Below, piece after piece: positions 25,815-35,055 of a DNA stretch of 64,000 bases. The translations under genes were made by a program, and so were the position numbers. The notes under the pieces were generated by a model that saw only the letters and a list, made by a program, of their open reading frames with translations, was not told where the DNA came from and did no database searches. Every line of letters starts with the position of its first letter. Position 1 is the stretch's first letter. The stretch spans positions 248,001 through 312,000 of the forward strand of contig NZ_SMLH01000003.1 of the NCBI RefSeq assembly GCF_004349315.1, given 5' to 3'. The stretch comes from Flavobacterium ranwuense. Its GTDB lineage: Bacteria > Bacteroidota > Bacteroidia > Flavobacteriales > Flavobacteriaceae.

Positions 25815-27242
25815 TTACAACGTTAATTTTTTATTGATGTCTTCAACAAATTTTTTGAATTGTTTGTCGGTAGCAACTAAATTATCAACGGTTTTACAAG
25901 CATGTAATACGGTAGCGTGATCTCTGTCTCCAATTTGAGAACCTATATTTGCCAAAGAAGCTTTAGTGAATTTTTTTGCAAAAAACATTGCCAACTGTCT
26001 GGCTTGAACAACGTGCCTTTTTCTGGTTTTTGATTGAAGTGTTTCTAAATCCAATTGAAAGTAATCAGAAACAATTTTTTGAATGTAATCGATAGAAATT
26101 TCTCGCTTTACATTTTTAACAAATTTTTCAACAACACTTTTAGCAAGTTCCAGTGTAACTTCTTTTTTATTGAATGAAGATTGTGCAATCAAGGAAATGA
26201 TGGCTCCTTCCAGTTCTCTAACATTCGATTTGATATTACGGGCAACATACTCTATTATTTCTTCAGGGATTTCAACACCATCTCTGTATAATATATTTTT
26301 TAGGATAGAAATTCTGGTTTCATAATCCGGTTGGTGCAATTCAGCAGACAATCCCCATTTGAAACGAGATAATAACCGTTGTTCAATATCTTGCATGTCA
26401 ACTGGCGCCTTGTCAGATGTCAAGATTACCTGTTTACCATTTTGGTGTAAATAATTGAAAATATGGAAAAAAACATCCTGCGTTCCAGATTTTCCGGAAA
26501 GGAACTGAACATCATCAATAATTAAAACGTCAATTAATTGATAGAAGTGTATGAAATCATTTCGATTGTTTTTCTTTACCGAGTCAATATATTGTTGCGT
26601 GAAAATCTCAGCTGAAATGTATAAAACTGTTTTTTCCGGGTATTTGTCTTTTATTTCTACACCAATAGCATGCGCTAAATGTGTTTTTCCCAGACCAACT
26701 CCTCCAAAAATCAACAACGGATTAAAGGAAGTTCCTCCAGGTTTATTGGCAACAGCCATACCTGCTGAACGGGCTAATCGATTAGAATCTCCTTCTAAAA
26801 AATTATCAAAACTGTAATTTGCATTAAGTTGAGATTCAATTTTTAAATTTCGGATTCCCGGGATTACAAATGGATTTTTTAATTCTGGGTTTAAGTTCTT
26901 GAATGGAGCATCAACTTCTTGAGGTTTCATAGGAACTCTATTAGCACTTGGCAATTGCTCCGTAAACGGTTGTTTGTTGCCATAAGTGTTTTCCATTCTA
27001 ATTTTATAAAGTAACTTAGCGTTTTTTCCAAGTTCTTTGGTAAGCGCCACTTTTAATAATTTCACATAGTGTTCTTCTAACCATTCATAGAAAAATTTAC
27101 TTGGAACTTGAATATATAATGCGTTATCGGTAAGTTCAACTGATTTGATTGGTTCGAACCAAGTTTTGTAAGCTTGATCCTGAATGTTGTCTTTTATAAA
27201 AGACAAACAGTTTTCCCATACTGATTGAGCAGTTTTGTTCAT
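25815..27242 (-). CDS. dnaA: Chromosomal replication initiator DnaA
   Basis: Initiator of chromosome replication, 475 aa. Domain I is about 1-80 (QSVWENCLSFIKDNIQDQAYKTWFEPI), a linker follows to about 130, then the AAA+ domain: Walker A GGVGLGKTHL, Walker B IIDDVQFL, sensor and arginine finger QRLLSRFKWGL. Domain IV has the DnaA box-binding signature GDRDHATVLHACK near the C-terminus. The 184-base gap upstream is a candidate origin. A phosphatase gene follows 7 bases after it. Confidence 0.97.
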   Translation of the reverse strand: MNKTAQSVWENCLSFIKDNIQDQAYKTWFEPIKSVELTDNALYIQVPSKFFYEWLEEHYVKLLKVALTKELGKNAKLLYKIRMENTYGNKQPFTEQLPSANRVPMKPQEVDAPFKNLNPELKNPFVIPGIRNLKIESQLNANYSFDNFLEGDSNRLARSAGMAVANKPGGTSFNPLLIFGGVGLGKTHLAHAIGVEIKDKYPEKTVLYISAEIFTQQYIDSVKKNNRNDFIHFYQLIDVLIIDDVQFLSGKSGTQDVFFHIFNYLHQNGKQVILTSDKAPVDMQDIEQRLLSRFKWGLSAELHQPDYETRISILKNILYRDGVEIPEEIIEYVARNIKSNVRELEGAIISLIAQSSFNKKEVTLELAKSVVEKFVKNVKREISIDYIQKIVSDYFQLDLETLQSKTRKRHVVQARQLAMFFAKKFTKASLANIGSQIGDRDHATVLHACKTVDNLVATDKQFKKFVEDINKKLTL

Positions 27243-27426
27243 ATATTCTATTAAATTATTTTTAATTGGTAATTGTTATCTTACAAAAAAAAAGGTGTTT
27301 TCCTATTATTTATCGGGTTAACAAATATGTGAACAAATTTCTGTAAAAAAAAATATATTGGACAATAATTTTCCGAATTATTGTTGTAAGGAGCTTTTTG
27401 AATTTAAAAATTTTAATACATAATTA
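27243..27426. other. AT-rich dnaA upstream gap, possible oriC
   Basis: In many bacteria, including the Flavobacterium relatives I know of, replication starts beside dnaA. This gap holds poly-A tracts, one DnaA-box-like word TGTGAACAA (27328-27336; TTGTTCACA on the other strand) and a perfect 9-base palindrome ACAATAATT-TTCCG-AATTATTGT (27362-27384). One weak box is little evidence, so this is only a candidate; the region is also the promoter region for two divergent genes. Confidence 0.3.
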
Positions 27427-27831
27427 ATGAAAGATCATCAAATACAAGTTAGGGTGCGTTACTCTGAAACGGATCAAATGGGTGTTGTATATCATGGAAA
27501 TTACATCCCTTATTTTGAGATAGGAAGAGTGGAATGGCTTAGAGACAAAGGGATTTCGTATAAAAGCATGGAAGAAAGTGGGATTGCGCTTCCTATTGTT
27601 TCCATGAATATAAATTATAAAAAATCAGCTCGCTATGATGAGTTGCTTACGGTTCACACTGTTTTCAAAAGTCAGACTTCTGTCAAGATAGAATTTGATT
27701 GCGCTATTTATAATGAGTCTGATGAGTTATTAACAACTGCCCAATTTATTCTTGTTTTTGTGTCCTTAAAAACAGGTCGTCCTATTGCTCCGCCCGATTA
27801 TATTTTGGAACTCTTAAAAACTATAGAATAA
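27427..27831 (+). CDS. Acyl-CoA thioesterase (YbgC/FadM-like)
   Basis: A 134-aa hot-dog fold thioesterase. The active-site region RYSETDQMGVVYHGNYIPYFEIGRVEWLRDKG, with the catalytic Asp in TDQMG and the strand VVYHGNY, is the 4-hydroxybenzoyl-CoA thioesterase/YbgC signature. Likely hydrolyses short acyl-CoAs, possibly with the Tol-Pal system as in E. coli, though no tol genes are present. Divergent from dnaA with a palindrome in between. Confidence 0.88.
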   Translation: MKDHQIQVRVRYSETDQMGVVYHGNYIPYFEIGRVEWLRDKGISYKSMEESGIALPIVSMNINYKKSARYDELLTVHTVFKSQTSVKIEFDCAIYNESDELLTTAQFILVFVSLKTGRPIAPPDYILELLKTIE

Positions 27832-27860
27832 ATTATAAAAAAAGCAATTTTGAGCAGAAA

Positions 27861-28502
27861 TTAGAGTCGTTTTATATCGATTTCAAACATTGAATTAAAA
27901 ATGTCGAATACCATTTCGGCATTTTTTTTTCGGGTTTTTATTTCGATTTTGCCTATCGGAAGTCCTGAATCTTGATTTATTTCCATTTCTTGACTTACAA
28001 TTTCCAGTTTTTTTTCCTTGATTACCCGCATAACTTTATTCATGTTTTTATAATCAAATGTGATTGTAAAATGAATATCTATTGTTTTTTCGACAATTTC
28101 ACAGGCCTCAAGAACCATTTGTGCGGTCGTTTTATATGCGGAGATTAATCCTCCAACACCTAATTTCACGCCACCAAATATTCGGACTATAACAATAAGT
28201 ATATTGGTTACGGAAAAAGACTGAATTTGTCCGTGAATAGGTATTCCTGCACTATTACTGGGTTCGCCGTCATCATTTGCTCTATAAGTTACAGTATCCG
28301 CGCCTATTTGATACGCATAACAAAAATGTCCTGCATTGGGGTGTTGTTTTCGTAAGGTTTCGATTAACGGTTTTACTTCTTCTTCTGATTGAATTGGAAA
28401 TGCATAACCAAAAAATTTACTGTTTTTTTCTTTGAATAATACTTCTTCAGAGGGAAATTCAATAGTGTTGTAGGTGTCTTTCAAGTTCAATGGCAATTTC
28501 AA
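27861..28502 (-). CDS. IMPACT/YigZ-family protein
   Basis: A 213-aa UPF0029 protein. The first domain (about 18-130) has the diagnostic KFFGYAFPIQSEEEVKPLIETLRKQHPNAGHFCYAY, the conserved DDGEPSNSAGIPI and IVRIFGGVKLGVGGL; the C-terminal ferredoxin-like domain follows (about 135-210). Homologues inhibit or regulate translation-linked kinases in eukaryotes; the bacterial role is unclear. It is in the same direction as the HAD and ribD genes. Confidence 0.88.
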   Translation of the reverse strand: MKLPLNLKDTYNTIEFPSEEVLFKEKNSKFFGYAFPIQSEEEVKPLIETLRKQHPNAGHFCYAYQIGADTVTYRANDDGEPSNSAGIPIHGQIQSFSVTNILIVIVRIFGGVKLGVGGLISAYKTTAQMVLEACEIVEKTIDIHFTITFDYKNMNKVMRVIKEKKLEIVSQEMEINQDSGLPIGKIEIKTRKKNAEMVFDIFNSMFEIDIKRL

Positions 28503-28557
28503 AAATCAATTTCAATTTCAAAACGTCATTGTTATTGATTTTTTTAAATTATTTTTT

Positions 28558-29160
28558 TTAAATTATTTTTTTGTCAAATAAATGAACTACATCTTCTTTT
28601 CCCACTTGTAGATTCCAAACTTGAAATCCTAATGCAAGTGCTGCATCTGTATTTTCTTTTTTGTCATCAATAAATAAAGTGCGTTTTGGAGTTAACTCAT
28701 GTTGCTTTACCAAGTATTTGAAAATTTCGGCTTCAGGTTTTCGCATACCTAACTCAAAAGAAAAATAAACTCTTTCAAAACATTGATAAAATTCTCTGTA
28801 AAAAGTTATTCCGGCTTTGTGCTGAAATCTATCGATGTGGATTGCATCGGTATTACTTAACAAAAACAAACGGTATTTTTGCGAAAGCATTTGCAAAAAT
28901 TCAAGTCTGTACAATGGAAAATCCAATAAAATGGTATTCCATGCATTCCTGATCTCATCTATTGAAGCTTTAGGCATATGTTTCTGGAAGCCTTCAATGA
29001 ATTGAAGTTCAGAAATTTTTCCTTTTTCAAATGATAGGTTTAGTTCATCTAAATCCTCAGTCCATTCTTTTAAACCTAATTTAGAAAACTCGACAATGGG
29101 AGCTTCTTTGTCTAAATTGATGAAAATATCTCCAAAATCAAAAATTATAGTATTAATCAT
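28558..29160 (-). CDS. HAD-family phosphatase (YihX-like)
   Basis: A 200-aa haloacid-dehalogenase-like phosphatase. Motif I is FDFGDIF (the DFG variant rather than DxDxT, as in the YihX/epoxide hydrolase N-terminal branch), motif II is LLSNTDA, motif III KPEAEIFKYL and motif IV FIDDKKENTDAA. Likely acts on a small sugar or phosphoester such as glucose-1-phosphate. It overlaps the ribD stop by 8 bases, so the pair is coupled; it could serve as the missing phosphatase of riboflavin synthesis, but that is only a position-based guess. Confidence 0.82.
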   Translation of the reverse strand: MINTIIFDFGDIFINLDKEAPIVEFSKLGLKEWTEDLDELNLSFEKGKISELQFIEGFQKHMPKASIDEIRNAWNTILLDFPLYRLEFLQMLSQKYRLFLLSNTDAIHIDRFQHKAGITFYREFYQCFERVYFSFELGMRKPEAEIFKYLVKQHELTPKRTLFIDDKKENTDAALALGFQVWNLQVGKEDVVHLFDKKII

Positions 29161-30196
29161 AGTTTCTAGATAGTATTAATTCATCATTACCAATCGATTG
29201 CTTTTTGAACTGGTTTTTATCTAGTATTGGGGCTTTAATTCCTTCTTTAAATACTACGTTTCCAACAAATATCCTAGCTTCGTCCCAAAGATTGGCATCA
29301 ATAAATGTCTGTAAAGTTTGTCGTCCCCCTTCAATAATAATGGATTGAATTTGATGTTGATATAGCGATTGTATTATTTGGGTTGCTATATTTTGTTCAA
29401 AATCAATATACTCAAAGATACTATTTTCTTTTTTAATAGGTTGTTTTGATTTAGAAAATAGGATTGTTTTTGCTTGATTGTCAAATACATGATTGTCTTC
29501 AGGAATGCGATTGTTTTGGTCTAAAACTACTCTAATCGGATTGTTTCCTGACCAATCCCGTGCGTCTAATTTTGGATTATCATCAATGGCAGTTTGAGTT
29601 CCCACCAGAATAGCTTGCTCGTCTGTTCGCCATTTATGTACCAATTGTCTAGAATACCGATTTGTAATCCAGACCGGTTTTTTTTCTGATTTTTCCTTAG
29701 GCGCGATAAAACCATCTTGACTTTCGGCCCATTTCAAAATAATATAAGGCCTTTTCTTTTCGTGAAAAGTAAAGAACCTTTTATTAAGTTCATGACATTC
29801 TTCTTCAAGAATCCCTACGGTAACATGTATTCCGGCTTCTATTAGTTTTTTGATTCCGTTTCCTGCCACTTTTACATTGGGGTCAACAGTTCCTATAATG
29901 ACATTTGGGATTTTATTTTTGATAATCAAATCACAACAAGGCGGAGTTTTGCCAAAATGACTACACGGTTCTAAACTCACATAAATAGTCGCTTTTTTCA
30001 ATAACGATTTGTCTTTTACAGAATTTACAGCGTTTACCTCGGCGTGTGGTTCTCCCGATTTTTTATGCCAGCCTTCGCCAATGATTTTGTCTTCATAAAC
30101 AATAACACTGCCTACCAAAGGATTTGGATACGTTGTTCCCAAGCCATTTCTGGCTAATTCGATGCACCGTCGGATGTATTTTTTATGTATTTTCAC
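29153..30196 (-). CDS. ribD: Bifunctional riboflavin deaminase/reductase
   Basis: Two successive steps of riboflavin synthesis: deamination then reduction of the pyrimidine ribosyl intermediate. The N-terminal deaminase has zinc ligands H51, C78 and C87 and catalytic E53 in HAEVNAV and PCSHFGKTPPC. The C-terminal reductase domain starts at about residue 145 (RPYIILKWAESQDGFI) with NNPIRVVLD, and ends near IIIEGGRQTLQTFID. Length 347 aa is normal. A promoter-like TACTTTTG lies only a few bases before the ATG. Confidence 0.95.
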   Translation of the reverse strand: MKIHKKYIRRCIELARNGLGTTYPNPLVGSVIVYEDKIIGEGWHKKSGEPHAEVNAVNSVKDKSLLKKATIYVSLEPCSHFGKTPPCCDLIIKNKIPNVIIGTVDPNVKVAGNGIKKLIEAGIHVTVGILEEECHELNKRFFTFHEKKRPYIILKWAESQDGFIAPKEKSEKKPVWITNRYSRQLVHKWRTDEQAILVGTQTAIDDNPKLDARDWSGNNPIRVVLDQNNRIPEDNHVFDNQAKTILFSKSKQPIKKENSIFEYIDFEQNIATQIIQSLYQHQIQSIIIEGGRQTLQTFIDANLWDEARIFVGNVVFKEGIKAPILDKNQFKKQSIGNDELILSRNYD

Positions 30197-30200
30197 AATA

Positions 30201-30208
30201 CAAAAGTA
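30201..30208 (-). promoter_or_regulatory. Promoter -7 element for ribD
   Basis: CAAAAGTA on the plus strand (TACTTTTG toward ribD). Its distance to the ATG at 30196 would give a near-leaderless message, which is unusual but fits several genes here. Confidence 0.4.
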
Positions 30209-30279
30209 GTTATTTTGGGTTTAGCCCCGAAACTTCGAGATTAGTTTTAAAACTTTCTAAAATAACACTAAACAATTTT

Positions 30280-30287
30280 TACTTTTG
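30280..30287 (+). promoter_or_regulatory. Promoter -7 element for acetyltransferase gene
   Basis: TACTTTTG followed by CAT, matching TAnnTTTG, 25 bases before the ATG at 30313. Confidence 0.5.
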
Positions 30288-30312
30288 CATAAAAAATTAG
30301 TTTTTGATAAAA

Positions 30313-30798
30313 ATGGAAAATTACAGCATTAGAAAAATAAAAAAAGAGGACAATCAAGCAGTTGCACAATTGATAAGAGCAGTTTTTGATGAATTAAACA
30401 TTCCAAAAGTTGGAACAGCCTATGAAGATCCATATTTGGATTTAATGTTTGAGGAATACAGTAAGCCAAAATCGGTTTATTTTGTTGTGGAAAAGGATGG
30501 AAAAATCATTGGTTCTGCCGGTGTTGCGCCACTTGAAAATGAAGCGGAAACCATTTGCGAACTTCAAAAAATGTATTTTCTACCGGAAACCAGAGGTCTT
30601 GGAATAGGAAGCCAAATGATGGCCAAGTGCTTGCAAAGTGCCAAAGAATTTGGTTTTGAAAAATGCTATTTGGAAACAATGCCTTTTATGCTTGATGCTC
30701 AAAAACTGTACAAGAAAGTAGGTTTTGAATACATTTGTTCTCCTATGGGAAGCACGGGGCATACCAGTTGTCCTGTTTGGATGCTGAAAGAGTTATAA
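30313..30798 (+). CDS. GNAT acetyltransferase
   Basis: A 161-aa GNAT protein: SIRKIKKEDNQAVAQLIRAVF at the start, the acetyl-CoA loop LPETRGLGIGSQMMAKCL (about 93-110) with the Q/RxxGxG/A pattern, and a C-terminal KLYKKVGFEYI. Substrate unknown. The start at 30313 was chosen because of the promoter element upstream; three residues (MIK) upstream are open in frame but lack a good start. It is followed by prmC after 61 bases. Confidence 0.82.
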   Translation: MENYSIRKIKKEDNQAVAQLIRAVFDELNIPKVGTAYEDPYLDLMFEEYSKPKSVYFVVEKDGKIIGSAGVAPLENEAETICELQKMYFLPETRGLGIGSQMMAKCLQSAKEFGFEKCYLETMPFMLDAQKLYKKVGFEYICSPMGSTGHTSCPVWMLKEL

Positions 30799-30859
30799 GT
30801 TTTGAATGATGAGTTATGAACTGAGAGTGTTTAATTCATAGAATCGATAACCCAATAAA

Positions 30860-31714
30860 ATGAAAATAAAAGAATACAGAACCCAATTTATTCAAGAACT
30901 GACTCCAATTTATGATGCTGGAGAAGCGGAGAGTTTTTTCTATTTAATTTTAGAAGAAAAACATCAATTGAAAAGAATAGACTTGGCGTTGCATCCTGAT
31001 TTGGTTTTTTCGGAAGCAGAAATTGTAGTTTGGAATTCGATTTCAGAACAATTGAAACAGGAAATTCCAGTACAATATCTTTTAGGGAAAACGAGTTTTT
31101 ATGGATTGGATTTTGAAGTCAATGAGAACGTTTTGATTCCAAGACCAGAGACCGAAGAACTAGTTGAATGGATTTTAGAAAGTCAAAAGTCAAAAGCCGA
31201 AAGTCAAAAAGTAAAGATTCTAGATATTGGAACTGGAAGTGGCTGTATCGCTATTTCATTAGCAAAAAACCTTCCAAATGCACGGGTTTTTGCAATTGAT
31301 GTTTCTGAGAAGGCTTTGGCTACAGCCCAAAAAAACGCAGAAAATAATTCCGTAAATGTTACTTTTATCAATCAAAACATTCTTGAAACGGAAGATTTAA
31401 TGCAACAATTTGATATTATTGTTTCTAATCCGCCATATGTTCGCAATTTAGAAAAGGAGGAAATCAAGAAAAATGTATTGGAGAATGAACCGCATTTGGC
31501 ACTTTTTGTAGAAGATAATGATGCGTTGATTTTTTATAAAAAAATAGCCGAATTGGCCCAGAAAAACCTATCTGAAAACGGAGAATTGTATTTTGAAATC
31601 AATCAGTATTTAGGAAAAGAAATGGTCGATTTACTCGAAAAAATGAATTTTAAAAACATCGAATTACGAAAAGATATTTACGGGAGTGACAGGATGGTTT
31701 TTGGTAAAAAGTGA
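30860..31714 (+). CDS. prmC: Peptide chain release factor glutamine methyltransferase
   Basis: Methylates the Gln of the GGQ motif in RF1/RF2. The N-terminal helical domain (1-95) is followed by the SAM site LDIGTGSGCIAISLA (121-135) and the glutamine-binding NPPYV (190-194). Length 284 aa is normal. The stop codon lies inside the left arm of a long inverted repeat that separates it from the convergent permease gene. Confidence 0.93.
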   Translation: MKIKEYRTQFIQELTPIYDAGEAESFFYLILEEKHQLKRIDLALHPDLVFSEAEIVVWNSISEQLKQEIPVQYLLGKTSFYGLDFEVNENVLIPRPETEELVEWILESQKSKAESQKVKILDIGTGSGCIAISLAKNLPNARVFAIDVSEKALATAQKNAENNSVNVTFINQNILETEDLMQQFDIIVSNPPYVRNLEKEEIKKNVLENEPHLALFVEDNDALIFYKKIAELAQKNLSENGELYFEINQYLGKEMVDLLEKMNFKNIELRKDIYGSDRMVFGKK

Positions 31715-31770
31715 GATGTGAAAAGTAAAAACCGAATATCTCGATTCACTTTTTACTTTTCACATCTCAC
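31711..31770. terminator. Long inverted repeat, bidirectional terminator
   Basis: Perfect 21-base arms at 31711-31731 and 31750-31770 with an 18-base loop. The left arm starts over the prmC stop codon and each arm contains a run of A or T. It lies between the convergent prmC and permease genes. Pieces of the arm sequence recur as loose filler elsewhere (near 3301-3320). Confidence 0.7.
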
Positions 31771-31785
31771 CCTTAAGACTCTAAT

Positions 31786-33027
31786 CTACTCATATCGTAA
31801 TGCCTCAATTGGGTCCAGTTTCGCAGCTTTTACAGCTGGATATAGACCGGAAACGATTGCCACGATAAAACTGGTTATAAACGCGGACATAATGGCGCCC
31901 CAGGGAATTACAAAATCGAAACTCATTGCTGTTGCAATACCAAAACCAATTAAGATTCCAAAAATTATACCGACTAATCCACCTAATTGACCAATAAGTA
32001 ATGTTTCTATAAAAAACTGAAAGGCAATTGTCGTTTTTTTGGCTCCCAAGGCTTTCCGAACCCCTATTTCCCTTGTGCGCTCGGTTACCGAAACAATCAT
32101 AATATTCATCAAGGCAATTGAAGATCCAAGAACGGTGATGATGCCGATAAGCCAAGATGCAAGCCCCAGATATTGTGTGATTCCAAGGATTTTGTTGATG
32201 AGGTCATCGCTACGAACTACTCCAAAATTATTGTCTTTTACCGGACTTAATTTACGAACTCGGCGCATAGTACTTGTCGCGTTGTCTATTGCCTTATCTA
32301 AAAATTCTTTTTTAGAAACCATGACGCTCATGGTGTAATTTATGTTTGGTGCAGTAAACAAGGAACGTGCCACTTGAATAGGTATTAAAATCCTTAAATC
32401 TTGACTGTTCCCAAAGGTTGATCCTTTCTCTTTTAGGACTCCAATAACTTTAAATTTGGCTCCTCGAATCGAGATAATTTTATCAATAGGATTTACATCT
32501 TTTAATAATTCTTTTTCAAAATCAGAACCTACAATACACACATAGGCATTGTTATCGATGTCAAATCCCGTAAAATTACGTCCGGAGCTGATTTCTAACC
32601 CGGAGTTGGTAACAAAAAATTCATCGACACCAACAACCGTGTTTTCGGGATCCGTTTTAGAAGATTCATATTTTACTTCGGCAGCAGTAGTTGCGGTAAA
32701 AGAAAGCGAAGTTTCAGTAAAAGGATATTTATATTTATTTTTAAAAGCGACCGCTTCAGGGTAAGAAATGATTGGATTTATTATTTCTCTTTCTCCGCTA
32801 CCACGATTTCGAGTTGTGTTTTCGTATTGATTGATATTAAAGGTATTGGCTCCCATTGATGCGAAATCAGAGGAAATAGTGTTTTCCAAAGCAGAAACAA
32901 CAGTAAGAATACTAACTAAAGCCGTGATTCCAATAGCTATAATCAGCACGGTAAGAACGGTTCTCAACAATTGTGTTCTGATGGAACCGAATGCAATTCG
33001 AATATTTTCTTTGAATAATTTTAACAT
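31786..33027 (-). CDS. MacB/FtsX-type ABC transporter permease
   Basis: A 413-aa permease with the FtsX plan: TM1 at about 20-45 (RTVLTVLIIAIGITALVSIL), a periplasmic MacB-like core (about 50-280) with STFGNSQDLRILIPIQVA, and three TM segments at the end, with the SVTERTREIGVRKALGAKK loop typical of lipoprotein-release/macrolide exporters. No ATPase gene is adjacent, so it must pair with a subunit elsewhere. The longer frame to 33078 adds a non-native stretch; MLKLFKENI is the family start. Confidence 0.85.
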   Translation of the reverse strand: MLKLFKENIRIAFGSIRTQLLRTVLTVLIIAIGITALVSILTVVSALENTISSDFASMGANTFNINQYENTTRNRGSGEREIINPIISYPEAVAFKNKYKYPFTETSLSFTATTAAEVKYESSKTDPENTVVGVDEFFVTNSGLEISSGRNFTGFDIDNNAYVCIVGSDFEKELLKDVNPIDKIISIRGAKFKVIGVLKEKGSTFGNSQDLRILIPIQVARSLFTAPNINYTMSVMVSKKEFLDKAIDNATSTMRRVRKLSPVKDNNFGVVRSDDLINKILGITQYLGLASWLIGIITVLGSSIALMNIMIVSVTERTREIGVRKALGAKKTTIAFQFFIETLLIGQLGGLVGIIFGILIGFGIATAMSFDFVIPWGAIMSAFITSFIVAIVSGLYPAVKAAKLDPIEALRYE

Positions 33028-33096
33028 CATAGCAGTTTGACACGAAAATACAATTTTTGTTACAAATTTCCTTTTCAAAAAGTCTAATTTATTTTT

Positions 33097-33242
33097 TAGG
33101 AGCTATTTCCAGCTTTCCGCTACAACCTGTCAGTGAAAATAATTTGTTTTAAATTGCCTAAAAGGAGCTTCCTTTGGTCGCTCTTTCAGGCAAGAAAACA
33201 ATATTATTTTTCACTTCCCTATTTCCGCTGTAATCTGGGCTA
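33097..33242 (-). repeat. Dispersed stem-loop repeat, long nested copy (R3)
   Basis: Reverse-oriented copy: TAGGAGCTATTTCC at the left, GGGCTA at the right. A stem of about 28 bases (33132-33159 with 33187-33214) pairs AGTGAAAATAAT-type with ATTATTTTTCACT-type sequence, with an inner hairpin AAAGGAGCTTCCTTT. It is twice as long as the other copies. It lies between divergent genes. Confidence 0.7.
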
Positions 33243-33374
33243 GACATCGGGTAATAAAATGCTGAAATTTGTAAACAGATTTATTTTAAAAATAAGATAT
33301 TTGCAAAGAATTAGAATTTGGAATTTTTTCAACAATTCCTAAATCTGAAAATCTAAAAATCCAATAATCAAAAA

Positions 33375-34745
33375 ATGGCATCAAAACCGAGCATTCCAAA
33401 AGGAACCAGAGATTTTTCACCAACTGAGGTGGCAAAACGTCAATATATCATTCAGATTATAAAAAGTAATTTCGAGAAATTTGGTTTCCAACCCATAGAA
33501 ACGCCTTCATTCGAAAACTCCGAAACCTTAATGGGGAAATACGGAGAAGAAGGCGATCGTTTGATTTTTAAAATATTAAATTCAGGAGATTATTTGGCGA
33601 AAGCCAATGCGACTCATTTAGAAAATAAAGACAGTACTAAATTAACGTCAAGTATTTCTGAGAAAGCCTTGCGTTATGACTTAACGGTTCCGTTTGCGCG
33701 TTATGTGGTACAACATCAAAATGATATAGAATTCCCATTCAAAAGATACCAAATTCAACCCGTTTGGAGAGCAGACCGCCCACAAAAAGGACGTTTCAGA
33801 GAGTTTTTTCAATGTGATGCTGATGTGGTAGGTTCTAAATCATTGTGGCAAGAAGTAGAATTGATTCAATTGTACGACACTGTTTTTTCTGCTTTAGGTT
33901 TAGAAGGTGTAACCATCAAAATCAATAATAGAAAGATATTATCTGGGATTGCTGAAGTGATTGGCGCATCAGATAAATTAATAGATTTTACCGTTGCGTT
34001 GGATAAACTCGATAAGATTGGGGAAGATGGCGTTAAAAAAGAAATGATGGAGAAGGGAATTTCGGAAGAAGCGATTCTGAAAGTACAGCCGTTATTTAAT
34101 TTCACAGGAACAATTTCAGAGAAAATAAATCAACTTTCGGTTTTGCTTGCGGAGTCTAATGAAGGAATGAAAGGAGTTGAAGAACTGCGTTTTATTTGTG
34201 ACAATGTTACTGAATTGGGATTGTCAACAGCAATTTTAGATTTGGATGTAACCTTGGCCAGAGGATTGAATTATTATACGGGTGCTATTTTTGAAGTGGC
34301 TCCGCCAAAATCAGTTGCCATGGGATCCATAGGTGGCGGTGGAAGATATGATGATTTGACCGGAATTTTCGGATTGAAAAACATGAGCGGAGTGGGAATT
34401 TCTTTTGGGTTGGATCGAATTTATTTGGTTATCGAAGAATTGAATTTATTTCCTGAAACCGTAACCGCAACATCCAAAGCGTTGTTTGTTAATTATGGTG
34501 ATACAGAAGCTTTTTACGCGATGAAAGCGATAAAAGAATTAAGGAATTCAGGGGTAAAAGTAGAATTGTATCCGGATAATGCGAAAGTAGCGAAGCAGTT
34601 TCAACATGCTGATAAAAGAGGGATTCCTTTTGCGGTAATCGCAGGGGAACAAGAAATGGCTTCCAATTCTTTTTCGCTTAAAAATTTAGTGAGCGGAGAA
34701 CAGACTTCAGTGGATTTTGAAGGTTTAAAAAACGCATTATTATAG
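33375..34745 (+). CDS. hisS: Histidyl-tRNA synthetase
   Basis: Class II aminoacyl-tRNA synthetase of 456 aa. The N-terminal catalytic core has motif 2 [27 protein letters not shown] and the histidine-specific motif [14 protein letters not shown], with motif 3 [14 protein letters not shown] and [10 protein letters not shown]. The anticodon-binding domain starts near residue 370 ([22 protein letters not shown]). It stands alone, with a strong terminator after it. Confidence 0.96.
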   Translation: MASKPSIPKGTRDFSPTEVAKRQYIIQIIKSNFEKFGFQPIETPSFENSETLMGKYGEEGDRLIFKILNSGDYLAKANATHLENKDSTKLTSSISEKALRYDLTVPFARYVVQHQNDIEFPFKRYQIQPVWRADRPQKGRFREFFQCDADVVGSKSLWQEVELIQLYDTVFSALGLEGVTIKINNRKILSGIAEVIGASDKLIDFTVALDKLDKIGEDGVKKEMMEKGISEEAILKVQPLFNFTGTISEKINQLSVLLAESNEGMKGVEELRFICDNVTELGLSTAILDLDVTLARGLNYYTGAIFEVAPPKSVAMGSIGGGGRYDDLTGIFGLKNMSGVGISFGLDRIYLVIEELNLFPETVTATSKALFVNYGDTEAFYAMKAIKELRNSGVKVELYPDNAKVAKQFQHADKRGIPFAVIAGEQEMASNSFSLKNLVSGEQTSVDFEGLKNALL

Positions 34746-34762
34746 TTTTATTTTAAAAGCAT

Positions 34763-34798
34763 AAAAAAAGCTTCGTCTACTAGACGAAGCTTTTTTTA
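34763..34798 (+). terminator. Terminator after hisS
   Basis: Perfect hairpin, AAAAAAAGCTTCGTC with GACGAAGCTTTTTTT, 18 bases past the hisS stop. It also sits inside a 310-base gap that otherwise holds only the grpE promoter. Confidence 0.85.
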
Positions 34799-35000
34799 AT
34801 ATAAGACAATGGTGAATTAATAATTTGTAGGTAAACTTTAGTTTTTTCATTTACAGAAAAATAACGGTAAACAATTGAAACAAATTTATATAAACTATTT
34901 CGAGATAGTCTTAAAATTATATTAAATTTTTGAGAAGGAAAATTTGTTTTAAAGAGTGTAAAATTTAAAAAGAATTATAAATTCAATAAAAAGATGACAA

Positions 35001-35033
35001 TTTGACATTTTATAAGATTTGGCAGTACTTTTG
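35001..35033 (+). promoter_or_regulatory. Promoter for grpE-dnaJ
   Basis: Both elements of the Bacteroidetes promoter are present: TTTG at 35001-35004 and TACTTTTG at 35026-35033, separated by 21 bases. It lies 22 bases before the grpE ATG. This is the best promoter in the window. Confidence 0.7.
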
Positions 35034-35055
35034 CAATCCATAGAAAAGAATAAAA

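Noticed and set aside
31805..32155. 116-aa minus frame within the permease gene
   Set aside because: It lies in a different frame of a strong MacB-type coding sequence and has low complexity for a membrane protein.
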